Program-made: the position numbers and the translations under genes
The notes under the pieces: generated by a model
The model's input: the letters and a program-made list of their open reading frames with translations, nothing else
Databases searched by the model: none
What the model was told of the DNA's origin: nothing
Assembly (NCBI RefSeq): GCF_002952215.1
Contig: NZ_CP022600.1
Location: 2,046,001-2,110,000 of the forward strand
Reading direction: 5' to 3'
Source of the DNA: Porphyrobacter sp. HT-58-2
GTDB lineage: Bacteria; Pseudomonadota; Alphaproteobacteria; Sphingomonadales; Sphingomonadaceae
Length of the DNA: 64,000 nucleotides
Part shown: positions 24,033 to 33,011 of the stretch, piece after piece
Layout: each line of letters begins with the position of its first letter
Numbering within the stretch: position 1 is the stretch's first letter

Positions 24033-25007
24033 TCAGTCGCTGCCCGAAATCGTTGCCGCATAGGCCGCCGGATCGGCATTGCCGCCGGTCAGCATAATGA
24101 CCGTGCCTTCGTCCACCGGCACCTTGCCCGCCAGCGCCGCCGCCAGCGCCGCCGCGCCGCCGGGTTCGACCACGAGCCGCAGGGTGTTGAAGGCGAACCG
24201 CTGGGCCGCGCGCACCTCGGCGTCGGTCACGGTCACACCCGGTTCGGCGCGGCCCCTGAGCAGCGCGAGGTTGATCGGCTTGGTCGCGGTCGGTTGAAGC
24301 GCGTCGCAAATGGTCTTGGGCGCTTGCGGAGAGGCGTGGACGATGGCGCCCGCCGCCATGGCCTGCCCGACCATGTCCCAGCCTTCAGGCTCGACCGGGT
24401 GGATGGCGCTATCCGGCGCGCCGAGCGCGAGGCCCGCCGCCAGCCCCCCGCCGCCGCAGCAGGCGATGATGCGGCTTGGCGCGCGGCCCAGCTGGGCGGC
24501 GATTTCGATGGCGGCGCTGCCTTGGCCCTCGATGACCCACGGATCGCCGAAAGCATGCACCAGCGTGGGTCTGGAGTCTTTGGCGCGTTCCGCAATCAGC
24601 CGCGCGGCCACTTCGTCGCGGTCTTCGCCGGGCCGGTCATACAGCACCACCTCGGCCCCCAGCGCCCGCGTGTTCGCCAGCTTCACCGCCGGTGCATCGC
24701 GCGGCATCACGATGGTTGCCGCGATGCCAAGCCGCCTTGCCGCCCAGGCCACGCCCTGCGCGTGATTGCCCGATGACACCGCGACCACGCCGCCTTCGCG
24801 CTCTTCGGGCGAAAGGCTGGAGAGCCGCCACCACGCGCCTCTGATCTTGAAGGCACCGACCGGTTGCAGATTGTCGGCCTTGACCCATGCCGCCACGCCA
24901 TTGATTGCCACCGGCAGCAGCGGCGTGGGCGGCAGGATCGCAGCGACCGCTTCGGCAGCAGCGCGCACCCCTTCGCTGGTCGGCATTCTGACATTGTCGC
25001 GGATCAT
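24033..25007 (-). CDS. threonine/serine dehydratase (PLP fold type II)
   Basis: 324 residues from the ATG at 25007, with GAGGG just upstream. The PLP lysine lies in LQPVGAFKIRGAWW. The substrate loop SSGNHAQGVAWAA and the phosphate loop CCGGGGLAAGLALG are intact, and the C-terminal TGGNAD is typical. There is no ACT regulatory domain, so it belongs with the catabolic threonine dehydratase and serine racemase group rather than biosynthetic IlvA. The product is 2-oxobutyrate (or pyruvate from serine). It is divergent from the polyamine genes, with 69 bp between starts. Confidence 0.87.
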   Translation of the reverse strand: MIRDNVRMPTSEGVRAAAEAVAAILPPTPLLPVAINGVAAWVKADNLQPVGAFKIRGAWWRLSSLSPEEREGGVVAVSSGNHAQGVAWAARRLGIAATIVMPRDAPAVKLANTRALGAEVVLYDRPGEDRDEVAARLIAERAKDSRPTLVHAFGDPWVIEGQGSAAIEIAAQLGRAPSRIIACCGGGGLAAGLALGAPDSAIHPVEPEGWDMVGQAMAAGAIVHASPQAPKTICDALQPTATKPINLALLRGRAEPGVTVTDAEVRAAQRFAFNTLRLVVEPGGAAALAAALAGKVPVDEGTVIMLTGGNADPAAYAATISGSD

Positions 25008-25076
25008 TTGTCCCTCGCCCTGCGTTGGATTAGAGGCGTGCGCAAGATTCGCACCCATTCACGAAAGGTTCCTATC

Positions 25077-26303
25077 ATGTCCGCAGCAAAGTCCACCACG
25101 GTCCTCGTCATCGGTGCGGGCGGGGTCAGCTCGGTCTGCGTCCACAAGATGGCGTTCAACCCGGAGATCTTCCCCGAAATCCATCTGGCCAGCCGCACCA
25201 AGTCGAAGTGTGACGCGATTGCCGCCAGCGTTAAGCAGCGCTGCGGGCGCGATATCGCGACCTATGAAATCGACGCCGAGGAAGTCCCGGCGATGGTCAA
25301 CCTGATCCGCAAGACCGGCGCAGGGCTCGTCGTCAATCTCGCGCTGCCCTATCAGGACCTGCCGATCATGGACGCCTGCCTTGAAGCGGGGGTCGATTAC
25401 CTCGACACCGCGAACTACGAGCCCAAGGACGAGGCCAAGTTCGAATACAAGTGGCAGTGGGCCTATCACGACCGTTACAAGGATGCAGGGCTGATGGCGC
25501 TGCTGGGTTCGGGCTTCGATCCCGGCGTCACATCCGTCTTCACCATGTGGCTCAAGAAGCACAAGCTGAAGACCATCCGCCAGCTCGACATTCTCGATTG
25601 CAACGGCGGCGATCACGGCCAGCATTTTGCCACCAACTTCAATCCGGAAATCAACATCCGCGAAGTGACCGCGCCCGCACGTCACTGGGAGAACGGGGAA
25701 TGGGTGGAAACGCCCGCAATGAGCACCAAGGTCGGCTTCGACTTCGAGGCCGTTGGCCCCAAGAACATGTATCTGATGTATCACGAGGAGCTGGAAAGCC
25801 TCGCCAGGTTCGTCCCCGAACTGGAACGTGCGCGGTTCTGGATGACCTTTGGCGATCAATACATCACTCACCTCACCGTGCTCCAGAATGTCGGCATGAC
25901 TTCGATCGAGCCGGTGAAGTATCAGGGCAAGGACATCATCCCGCTGCAATTCCTCGCCGCCGTGCTGCCCAAGCCCGAAACGCTGGGCGAGACCACCAAG
26001 GGCAACACCAATATCGGCGTGATCGCGACCGGCGAGGCGCTGGATGGCAGCGGTGAGAAGACGTTCTACATCAAGAACATCTGCTCGCATGAAGCGGCCT
26101 ACGAGGAAACCGGCAACCAGGCGGTCAGCTACACCACCGGCGTGCCTGCGATGATCGGCGCGGCGATGATGGTGCAGGGCAAGTGGCGCGGGGAGGGCGT
26201 GTTCAACATCGAACAGATGGACCCCGATCCCTTCATGGCGATGCTGAACGAGCACGGGTTGCCGTGGACGGTCGAGGAAATGGATGGGCCGGTCGCGTTC
26301 TGA
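25077..26303 (+). CDS. carboxynorspermidine dehydrogenase (saccharopine dehydrogenase family)
   Basis: 408 residues from the ATG at 25077, with AAAGG upstream. The N-terminal Rossmann motif is VLVIGAGGVSSVCVHKMA. Other landmarks are LPYQDLPIMDACLEAGVDYL, DTANYEP and SGFDPGVTSVF, as in CANSDH (lysine-pathway-like reductases). It reductively condenses putrescine with aspartate semialdehyde to carboxyspermidine. It overlaps the decarboxylase gene by one base (TGATG), as is usual for this two-step pathway. The ornithine decarboxylase gene at 29866 would supply putrescine. Confidence 0.9.
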   Translation: MSAAKSTTVLVIGAGGVSSVCVHKMAFNPEIFPEIHLASRTKSKCDAIAASVKQRCGRDIATYEIDAEEVPAMVNLIRKTGAGLVVNLALPYQDLPIMDACLEAGVDYLDTANYEPKDEAKFEYKWQWAYHDRYKDAGLMALLGSGFDPGVTSVFTMWLKKHKLKTIRQLDILDCNGGDHGQHFATNFNPEINIREVTAPARHWENGEWVETPAMSTKVGFDFEAVGPKNMYLMYHEELESLARFVPELERARFWMTFGDQYITHLTVLQNVGMTSIEPVKYQGKDIIPLQFLAAVLPKPETLGETTKGNTNIGVIATGEALDGSGEKTFYIKNICSHEAAYEETGNQAVSYTTGVPAMIGAAMMVQGKWRGEGVFNIEQMDPDPFMAMLNEHGLPWTVEEMDGPVAF

Positions 26304-27496
26304 TGCAGACCAAGGCCGGCGATCCGGGCGCCTTTGCCCATTTCGATCTGTCGCGCGTCGACAGCCCCGCTTTTGTGGTCGATGCCGCCAAGCTGCGCGC
26401 CAATTGCCGCGTGCTGGCAGCGGTGCGCGATGCGGCGGCGGCGGATGGGGCCGACATCAAGGTGTTCGCGGCGCTCAAGGCGTTTTCGATGTGGTCGGCA
26501 GCGCCCATCATCGGCGAGTATCTCGATGGCGTGTCGACCTCCGGTCTGTGGGAAGCGCGGCTTGCAAGCGAGTTCTATGACGGTGAGATCGCCACATACT
26601 CCGCCGCCTTCAAACCCGAGGAGCTGGAGGAGATCTGTCGACTTTCGGACCACGTGATCTTCAATTCGCCGTTCCAGCATGAACGGGCGCGGCTGATCCT
26701 CGAACACGCGGCGGCCAATGGCTTGCCCGTCAGCGTCGGGCTCAGGATCAACCCGCAGGTGCCGACGGGGGAAGTCGCCAAGTATGATCCCAGCGCCCCC
26801 GGATCGCGCCTCGGCTTCCCGCTCGACCAGCTGACCGAGGAGCACATGGAAGGGATCGAAGGCATCCACTTCCACAATCTTTGCGAACAGGATTTCGAGC
26901 CGCTGAAGGCCACGTGGGACCGCGTGTTCGACGTGATCGAGCCTTATTTCGACCAGCTCAAATGGATCAACATGGGCGGCGGCCATCACATCACCCGCGC
27001 CGATTACCAGCGCGAGGAACTGGTCGAATTCCTCAAGGATGCCGCCAGCGACACCGGCTGCCAGATCATCCTCGAACCGGGCGAGGCGGTCGCGCTCGAT
27101 GCTGGCATTCTGGTCGGCACGCTGCTCGACACCCATTTCAACGAGATGCCGGTGGGGATCACCGATATTTCGGCCACATGCCATATGCCCGACGTGCTGG
27201 AGGCGCCCTATCGCCCGGCGATGCTGGGGGAACTGACCGACGAAAGCATGATCCCGATCCGGCTGGGCGGGCCGTCGTGCCTTGCGGGCGATGTGATCGG
27301 CGATTACCGGCTGCCCGTCGTCGCCGAACCGGGCGCGCGCTTCGCCTTTCTCGATCAGGCGCATTACTCGATGGTCAAGACCAACACCTTCAACGGCGTC
27401 GCCCTGCCGTCGATCTGGATGTGGGACAGCGAGACCGACGCGCTCGACTGCATCAAGCGCTTCGATTACGAGGACTTCAGGGATCGCCTCAGCTGA
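26303..27496 (+). CDS. nspC: carboxynorspermidine/carboxyspermidine decarboxylase
   Basis: 397 residues; the start overlaps the stop of the dehydrogenase. This is an alanine-racemase-fold PLP enzyme: the PLP lysine is in FAALKAFSMW, HFHNLCE and WINMGGGHHI mark the barrel, EPGEAVALDAG the phosphate-binding segment, and GGPSCLAGDVIGDY the conserved Cys region donated across the dimer. It decarboxylates carboxyspermidine to spermidine. The whole coding region is intact and of normal length. Confidence 0.93.
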   Translation: MQTKAGDPGAFAHFDLSRVDSPAFVVDAAKLRANCRVLAAVRDAAAADGADIKVFAALKAFSMWSAAPIIGEYLDGVSTSGLWEARLASEFYDGEIATYSAAFKPEELEEICRLSDHVIFNSPFQHERARLILEHAAANGLPVSVGLRINPQVPTGEVAKYDPSAPGSRLGFPLDQLTEEHMEGIEGIHFHNLCEQDFEPLKATWDRVFDVIEPYFDQLKWINMGGGHHITRADYQREELVEFLKDAASDTGCQIILEPGEAVALDAGILVGTLLDTHFNEMPVGITDISATCHMPDVLEAPYRPAMLGELTDESMIPIRLGGPSCLAGDVIGDYRLPVVAEPGARFAFLDQAHYSMVKTNTFNGVALPSIWMWDSETDALDCIKRFDYEDFRDRLS

Positions 27497-27519
27497 GGTG
27501 AGCCGCGAAGGGGGGAAAG

Positions 27520-28020
27520 ATGAAATTCACGCAAACCGCCATCGCCGCCGCGCTGGCTCTTGCCGCTGCAACGCCGCTTTCGGCGCAGGACTATGTTGCC
27601 GACAAGCTCGTCAAATCGGTCAATCAGGGCGATCTGCTCGCGATTGTCGGGGCGCTCGGCCATCAGGTGAAGGGGCAGGGCGAGGCTGCCGACGATATCT
27701 ATGTCGCCGCCGAAGACGAAGAAGGCACCACCTATCTGCTGTTCGGCACCGCCTGTGAGGTCAATGACATCCCCGGCTGTCAGGGCGTGATGATGCAGGT
27801 GCGCTATGACCTGCCCGCCACGACCACCTTCGAGACGCTGGCCGCGGCAAATTTCAGTCAGGCTGCGATCAACATCTGGGCTGATTTCGACGAAAAGACG
27901 CTCGGCTTCACCCGTTACCACGTGCTCGATCACGGGGTGACGATGGCGAACATCCGCGAGAACATCAACGTGCTGCTTGCGCTTGTGGCCGAGTCCTATC
28001 CGGTCGCTGCGGGCGAGTGA
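27520..28020 (+). CDS. secreted YbjN-domain protein
   Basis: 166 residues with strong GGGGGGAAAG upstream of the ATG and a signal peptide (MKFTQTAIAAALALAAATPLSA, cut near QDY). The mature protein has the YbjN-like pattern DDIYVAAEDEEGTTYLLF ... GCQGVMMQVRYDL ... FTRYHVLDHGVTMANIRENI. Function is unknown; YbjN relatives are thought to influence stress or motility, and this one is predicted periplasmic. It follows nspC by 23 bp and converges tail-to-tail with the DUF3137 gene with no gap. Confidence 0.75.
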   Translation: MKFTQTAIAAALALAAATPLSAQDYVADKLVKSVNQGDLLAIVGALGHQVKGQGEAADDIYVAAEDEEGTTYLLFGTACEVNDIPGCQGVMMQVRYDLPATTTFETLAAANFSQAAINIWADFDEKTLGFTRYHVLDHGVTMANIRENINVLLALVAESYPVAAGE

Positions 28021-29003
28021 TCATGCCTCGCCCATAGGGGGCGGGACGCCGTTCAGCACGCGCCCGCGATCGTTCTGATTGATTGACAGGGCAAGCCCGG
28101 CCAGCGCTTCGAACTGGCGCGCGGTCTGTTCCGTGCGGGCGCGGTCGGTGGCGGGATCCATTGCCCCGCTTTCGAACAGATTGTCCCCTTCGACCGCAAT
28201 GATCACCTCGCCGTGCCGGAACAGCGCCCGCATTTCCTTGGCCGAAAAGGCGCTTTCCAGCTTCAGCAGGTGTTCGACATAGGCGGGATGCACCAGCACG
28301 CGGGCTTCGACCCGATCATCCGAGTAAAGCGCAAAGGTATCGCCAAAGGCGGGATGCACCTGATCGACCCGGTCGAGCCGGTGGCCATCAAAGCTGACAT
28401 GATCGCTCGCCCCGCCAAGGCCCAGCCACTTGCGGTGCTTGCCCGCGCGTTCGAGCAGGGTGGTCGAGCGGAAATCGCGGCCGAACGCCATGCGGATGAT
28501 GACGCCGCGGAACACCGTCACCCAGCGGCGGTTCTTGCCGGAACCGCGGCGTTCCTCGAGATGGGCTTCATAAAGGCCGAAAGCGTGTCCTTCGAGCGCG
28601 CCGTGCCAGTAATCCTCGAAGGCTGAACGGTCGTAATCGGGCAGCAGGCCATATGTTCTGGCAGCTTCGAACTCTGCGCCCGGTTCAACTTCATGAGCAT
28701 AGGACAGGCCGAAACTTGCCGCGAGCGCGGAATTGATCCCGATCTTGATGGTCTTCTTGGCGTCCGCGATCGGCTGGTACCCCAATAGCCCACCGCCATG
28801 ATGCCACCCGCCGTGACGATGAACTTGAAATCGGAGGCCAGCGCGGGGACGAACCACAGGAAGGCCAGCACCGGCAACAGTCCGGCTGCACCCCAGGTCC
28901 AGCGGTTGCTGGCTGCGGCTTTGGCTGCGCTGCGCGTGGCTTCCTGGCTGGCAAGCCATGCGCCCAGTTCGCCACCCATCAAACCATCGACCCGGTTGTG
29001 CAT
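28021..29003 (-). pseudogene. DUF3137 membrane protein, frameshifted at a C/G run
   Basis: Translation starts at the ATG at 29003 after GGGAGAGG and gives a cytosolic segment and two membrane helices (LLPVLAFLWFVPALA, FIVTAGGIMAVGYWG). The reading frame is lost at the run 28780-28783 and the rest (YQPIADAKKTIKIG onwards to GRVLNGVPPPMGEA) lies in the next frame. Adding one base to the run (TGG GGG TAC) gives one protein of 327 residues, the expected length. It is divergent from lemA with 68 bp between starts; LemA/DUF3137 neighbours are common. Probably intact in the living cell; otherwise a recent pseudogene. Confidence 0.8.
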
Positions 29004-29071
29004 TGCCTCTCCCACGCGAATCTTTAACCTGTTTGCACCATAATATCCGCGTTTTGGTAAAGGGGATTGAA

Positions 29072-29629
29072 ATGGCTTGGGTCGTCGGAACCGTGATCGT
29101 GGTTGCGGTTGTGCTCGTCGTGCTTGTGATCGGCATCTACAATAACCTCGTCGGATTGCGGCAAGGTGTGCGGCAGGGGGTGGCGGATATCGACGCCCAG
29201 CTGCGCCAGCGTCACGATTTGATCCCCAATCTCGTCGAGACAGTGAAGGGCTATGCCGCCCATGAATCCGAAACGCTTGAAGCGGTGATCGCGGCGCGCA
29301 ATGCTGCGGCACAAGGCGCGCCATCGTCCGGCACTGAAATCCAGCTGCGCGGCGCGCTGGACAAGCTGCTGGCGCTGGGCGAGGCCTATCCTGATCTCAA
29401 GGCCAGTGCGAACTTCCAGTCGCTCCAGCACGAACTCGCCGATGTCGAGGACAAGCTGGCGGCGGCCCGGCGCGCTCTCAATGCGGCGGTTGCCCGTTTC
29501 AACGCTGCGCGCGAATCCTTCCCGGCAGTGCTGTTTGCCGCCGCGCTCGGATTCGCCGAGGCCGATTTCCACCGGCTCGACGACAGCGAGCAGGGCAGAG
29601 TTGATCAGGTGCCGCGGATTGGCTTCTGA
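29072..29629 (+). CDS. LemA family membrane protein
   Basis: 185 residues. An N-terminal transmembrane helix (VVGTVIVVAVVLVVLVIGIY) is followed by the LemA core YNNLVGLRQGV ... AQLRQRHDLIPNLVETVKGY and two long helices. The C-terminal part is slightly extended beyond the core (ADFHRLDDSEQGRVD). LemA proteins sit in the inner membrane with a periplasmic or external helical bundle; biochemical role unknown. It shares a divergent promoter region with the DUF3137 gene. Confidence 0.88.
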   Translation: MAWVVGTVIVVAVVLVVLVIGIYNNLVGLRQGVRQGVADIDAQLRQRHDLIPNLVETVKGYAAHESETLEAVIAARNAAAQGAPSSGTEIQLRGALDKLLALGEAYPDLKASANFQSLQHELADVEDKLAAARRALNAAVARFNAARESFPAVLFAAALGFAEADFHRLDDSEQGRVDQVPRIGF

Positions 29630-29725
29630 CGGCCTAGGTTTTGGCCACGAAAATCGGCGGAATTCCGTCATATTTCTGTCGTGATACGGGGGCTGTCTCC
29701 GAAAAGTAACATTTCATCCCGGCAA

Positions 29726-29746
29726 GGGCATTTTTGGCCCATTTTT
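29726..29746 (+). terminator. weak intrinsic terminator after lemA
   Basis: GGGC (29726-29729) and GCCC (29737-29740) bracket ATTTTTG and are followed by ATTTTT. The stem is only 4 bp. Its position after lemA and before the decarboxylase leader fits a terminator. Confidence 0.3.
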
Positions 29747-29865
29747 CGTTTGCATTTCCCCCCCCAGGCCCTATTTGCGCGCTTCCGCTGCCCCAAGGGG
29801 ACTTCCAAACCGCAAGGCAGCTTGTCGTTTTATGGTTCAACGAACCGTTTTGGGGGTCCCTTGAG

Positions 29866-31071
29866 TTGCACATCTATCCCGACGCTAAGGCTGTAGTCCG
29901 CGACCTCCGTCCGGACGAACCCGTTATCCTCAACCGCCCGCATGCCGCGCGGCGCGCCGCTCGTTTCTTCGTCGAGAAGTTTCCGGGCAAGGTGCTCTAT
30001 GCGGTCAAGGCCAACCCGGCGCCCGATCTGATCAAGGTGCTGTGGGAAGGCGGCGTGACGCATTACGATGTCGCCTCGATTGCCGAAGTACGGCTGGTGC
30101 GCGGCATTCTGCCGGACGCCGTGCTGTGCTTCATGCATCCGGTGAAGACCCCGGCGGCGATCAGCGAAGCCTATTTCGAACACGGCGTGCGCACCTTCAG
30201 CCTCGATTCGGTCGAGGAGCTGGAAAAGATCATCGACGCCTGCCGCAACCCCGAAACCGGCGAAGCGCCGCGCGACCTGCGTCTGTGCGTGCGACTGCGC
30301 GTGTCGAGCGAATATTCCGAGCTGTCGCTGGCCAGCAAATTTGGCTGCGACCTGATCGAAGCGCCCGCGCTGCTGCAGGAAGCCCGCCAGCATTGCGACT
30401 GGCTGGGCGTGTGCTTCCATGTCGGCAGTCAGGCGATGACCCCGTTCGCTTTCGTCCAGGCATTGGACCGCACCCGTGCGGCCATCGCCGAGGCATCAGT
30501 CGTTATCGACATGATCGACGTCGGCGGGGGCTTTCCAAGCGCCTATCCGGGCCTCGAACCGCCGCCGATGGAAGATTACTTCGCGATCATCGCGCGTCAC
30601 TTCGAAGCCCTGCCGATCGCCTATAACGCGGAACTGTGGTGCGAACCCGGCCGCGCGCTGTCGGCCGAGTATTCATCGATGATCGTGCAGGTGAACAAGC
30701 GCCGCGGCGAGGAACTCTATATCAACGATGGTGCCTATGGCGCTCTCTACGATGCGGCCCACGTCGCCTGGCGTTTCCCGGTGCGTGCGCTGGAAGACGA
30801 CCTGATCGAAGAAGACGCGGACTTCGCCTTCTACGGCCCGACCTGCGATGATGCCGACTACATGAAGGGGCCGTTCCGGCTTCCGGCGGACATTCAGGCG
30901 GGCGACTACATCGAGATCGGGATGCTCGGCGCTTACGGCGCGGCGATGAAGACCGGCTTCAACGGCTATGGCAATGCGATGGTCGTGACCGTCGCCGACG
31001 AGCCGATGATGAGCCTGTTCAACGGCACCCGCGTGCGCGAGGCGACTGATAACGTGGTGTCGCTGCGCTGA
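29866..31071 (+). CDS. ornithine (or ornithine/lysine) decarboxylase, alanine-racemase fold
   Basis: About 401 residues from a TTG at 29866 (MHIYPDAK), after a GGGGG run at 29852. An in-frame ATG at 29734 would add 44 residues that do not look like protein and would fall inside the terminator-like hairpin. The PLP lysine is in LYAVKANPAPDL; HVGSQAM, DVGGGFPSAYPG, CEPGRALSAEY and FYGPTCDDADYM (with the catalytic Cys) are all present. The enzyme makes putrescine (cadaverine if lysine is used), the precursor for the dehydrogenase and decarboxylase upstream. The leader of about 220 bp is long and might be regulatory. Confidence 0.88.
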   Translation: MHIYPDAKAVVRDLRPDEPVILNRPHAARRAARFFVEKFPGKVLYAVKANPAPDLIKVLWEGGVTHYDVASIAEVRLVRGILPDAVLCFMHPVKTPAAISEAYFEHGVRTFSLDSVEELEKIIDACRNPETGEAPRDLRLCVRLRVSSEYSELSLASKFGCDLIEAPALLQEARQHCDWLGVCFHVGSQAMTPFAFVQALDRTRAAIAEASVVIDMIDVGGGFPSAYPGLEPPPMEDYFAIIARHFEALPIAYNAELWCEPGRALSAEYSSMIVQVNKRRGEELYINDGAYGALYDAAHVAWRFPVRALEDDLIEEDADFAFYGPTCDDADYMKGPFRLPADIQAGDYIEIGMLGAYGAAMKTGFNGYGNAMVVTVADEPMMSLFNGTRVREATDNVVSLR

Positions 31072-31127
31072 CTTGTGCCGGAGGCCTGGCTCAGTTGAAC
31101 GCCGCGTCGACCTGAGTGAAACAGAAA

Positions 31128-31153
31128 GGGCGCGGGAGTTACCCCCCGCGCCC
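31128..31153 (-). terminator. intrinsic terminator between convergent decarboxylase and thiolase genes
   Basis: GGGCGCGGG (31128-31136) and CCCGCGCCC (31145-31153) form a 9-bp GC stem. On the minus strand the hairpin is followed by TTTCTGTTT, so it serves the thiolase gene best; it may also stop transcription from the left. Confidence 0.7.
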
Positions 31154-31178
31154 CTCGTTGTCGCCTGGTCAGGGTTCC

Positions 31179-32360
31179 TCAGAACACTTCAAACAGGCCT
31201 GCCGCGCCCATGCCGCCGCCGACGCACATCGTCACCACGACATACTTCGCCCCGCGGCGCTTGCCTTCGATCAGGGCGTGGCCGGTGCAGCGTGCGCCGG
31301 TCATGCCGTAGGGGTGGCCGATCGAGATCGAGCCGCCGTTGACGTTGAGGATGTCGTTGTCGATCCCTAGCTTGTCACGGCAGTAGAGCACCTGCACGGC
31401 GAAGGCCTCGTTCAGTTCCCACAGGCCGATGTCGTCCATCTTGAGGCCGGTCTGCTTGAGCAGCTTCGGAATGGCGAAGACCGGGCCAATGCCCATCTCG
31501 TCAGGCTCGGTGCCCGCGACCGCCATGCCGACATAGCGGCCGAGCGGCTGGAGGCCCTTTTGCTCCGCCAGCTTGGCTTCCATCAGCACGGATGCCGAAG
31601 AACCGTCCGACAGCTGCGAGGCATTGCCCGCAGTGATGTTCATGCCGGGACCCATCACCGGGTTCAGGCTCTGGAGGCCTTCGAGCGTGGTTTCGGGACG
31701 GTTGCCTTCGTCCTTGGTGAGAGTGACTTCCTTCTGCGAGACTTCCTTCGTCTCCTTGTCGACCACGTTCATGGTGGTGGTGACGGGGACGATTTCGTCA
31801 TCGAACTTGCCCGCAGCCTGCGCGGCGGCAGTACGCATCTGCGACTGGAAGGCATATTCATCCTGCGCCTCGCGGCTGACATTATAACGCTTGGCCACGG
31901 TCTCGGCGGTGCCGAGCATCGGCATGTAGACGTCCTTGTGCATCGCGATCAGCGAGCGGTCGGGCGACACCCGCATTTCCGGGGTCTGCACCATCGAGAT
32001 CGAATCCTGCCCCCCGCCGACGACGATATCCATGTTGTCGACGATGATCTGCTTGGCCGCGGTGGCGATTGCCATCAGGCCGGAGGAGCACTGCCGGTCG
32101 ATGGTCTGGGCCGAGACGCCCACCGGGCAGCCGGCGCGCAGGGCGACCTGACGGCCGATATTGCCCGACTGGGTGCCTTGCGTGAGGACAGCGCCCCACA
32201 CCACATCGTCGATGGCACCGGCTTCGATGCCAGCGCGCTCGATAGCTGGGGCCAGCGAGAGCGCGCCGAGGGTGGCGCCGGGGGTGGCGTTGAAGGCGCC
32301 CTTGTAAGCGCGCCCGATGGGCGTGCGGGCGGTGGAGACGATAACGGCGTCACGTGCCAT
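31179..32360 (-). CDS. acetyl-CoA acyltransferase (thiolase)
   Basis: 393 residues, the normal thiolase length. The nucleophilic Cys is in [14 protein letters not shown], the active-site NEAFA and [20 protein letters not shown] segments are present, and the second Cys lies in [13 protein letters not shown] near the C-terminus. The enzyme acts in beta-oxidation or in acetoacetyl-CoA formation; the substrate range cannot be decided. A MaoC-type hydratase gene lies 97 bp upstream on the same strand, so a small acyl-CoA operon is likely. Confidence 0.9.
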   Translation of the reverse strand: MARDAVIVSTARTPIGRAYKGAFNATPGATLGALSLAPAIERAGIEAGAIDDVVWGAVLTQGTQSGNIGRQVALRAGCPVGVSAQTIDRQCSSGLMAIATAAKQIIVDNMDIVVGGGQDSISMVQTPEMRVSPDRSLIAMHKDVYMPMLGTAETVAKRYNVSREAQDEYAFQSQMRTAAAQAAGKFDDEIVPVTTTMNVVDKETKEVSQKEVTLTKDEGNRPETTLEGLQSLNPVMGPGMNITAGNASQLSDGSSASVLMEAKLAEQKGLQPLGRYVGMAVAGTEPDEMGIGPVFAIPKLLKQTGLKMDDIGLWELNEAFAVQVLYCRDKLGIDNDILNVNGGSISIGHPYGMTGARCTGHALIEGKRRGAKYVVVTMCVGGGMGAAGLFEVF

Positions 32361-32457
32361 GGTGTGGGTATCCTTGTTGTGAGGGGGTAAGGCCCCCGCG
32401 CATCAGCGGGGGGCTCGTCATGTCAAAGCGGGGCGGGGCCGGTTGCAGCCCGCAGCC

Positions 32458-32907
32458 TCACACGAAGTATTGCGTGATCCACTCGCAGATCAGGGCGGGC
32501 TTTTCCTCGCCTTCGATCTCGATGGTGATTTCGCAGGTCTGCTGCCACTGGCCGGGCCGCTTTTCGACCATTTCGAGGAGCTTCCAGTGCCCGCGAATGC
32601 GCTTGCCGGCGCGCACGGGGGCGATGAAGCGGGTCTTGTTGCCGCCGTAGTTGACGCCCATCTTCACGCCATCGACGCGCGGCGCGCCGCCCTGGGCGCC
32701 GAGATAGGGGATCATCGACAAGGTCAGGAAGCCATGAGCAATGGTCCCGCCGAACGGGGTCATCTTGGCCATTTCCTCGTTGACGTGGATGAACTGGTGG
32801 TCACCGGTGGCTTCGGCGAACTGGTTGATGCGTTCCTGGCTCATCTCGGCCCATTCGCTGGTGCCGATCACTTCGCCGACCTTTGCGGCCAAATCTGCTG
32901 CGTTCAT
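32458..32907 (-). CDS. MaoC-family (R)-specific enoyl-CoA hydratase
   Basis: 149 residues with GGAGGAG upstream of the ATG. The hot-dog-fold hydratase motif is visible: FAEATGDHQFIHVNEEMAK with Asp and His of the catalytic pair, followed by GGTIAHGFLTLSMIPYL. These single-domain proteins hydrate trans-2-enoyl-CoA to (R)-3-hydroxyacyl-CoA. The C-terminus (ALICEWITQYFV) is complete. It is transcribed ahead of the thiolase gene. Confidence 0.87.
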   Translation of the reverse strand: MNAADLAAKVGEVIGTSEWAEMSQERINQFAEATGDHQFIHVNEEMAKMTPFGGTIAHGFLTLSMIPYLGAQGGAPRVDGVKMGVNYGGNKTRFIAPVRAGKRIRGHWKLLEMVEKRPGQWQQTCEITIEIEGEEKPALICEWITQYFV

Positions 32908-33011
32908 CGGGGCTCCTCCTTCGCTTGTCTGCGCGCGGGATCCCGTACCCGCCGCGCTGCGTTTGCGGGGGGCTTAATGACGCATCGCAAGGGGGAGCGC
33001 AACGCTGTCGG

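Noticed and set aside
25059..27364. Long minus-strand frames opposite the polyamine genes
   Set aside because: They mirror two conserved coding regions and show no protein features of their own.
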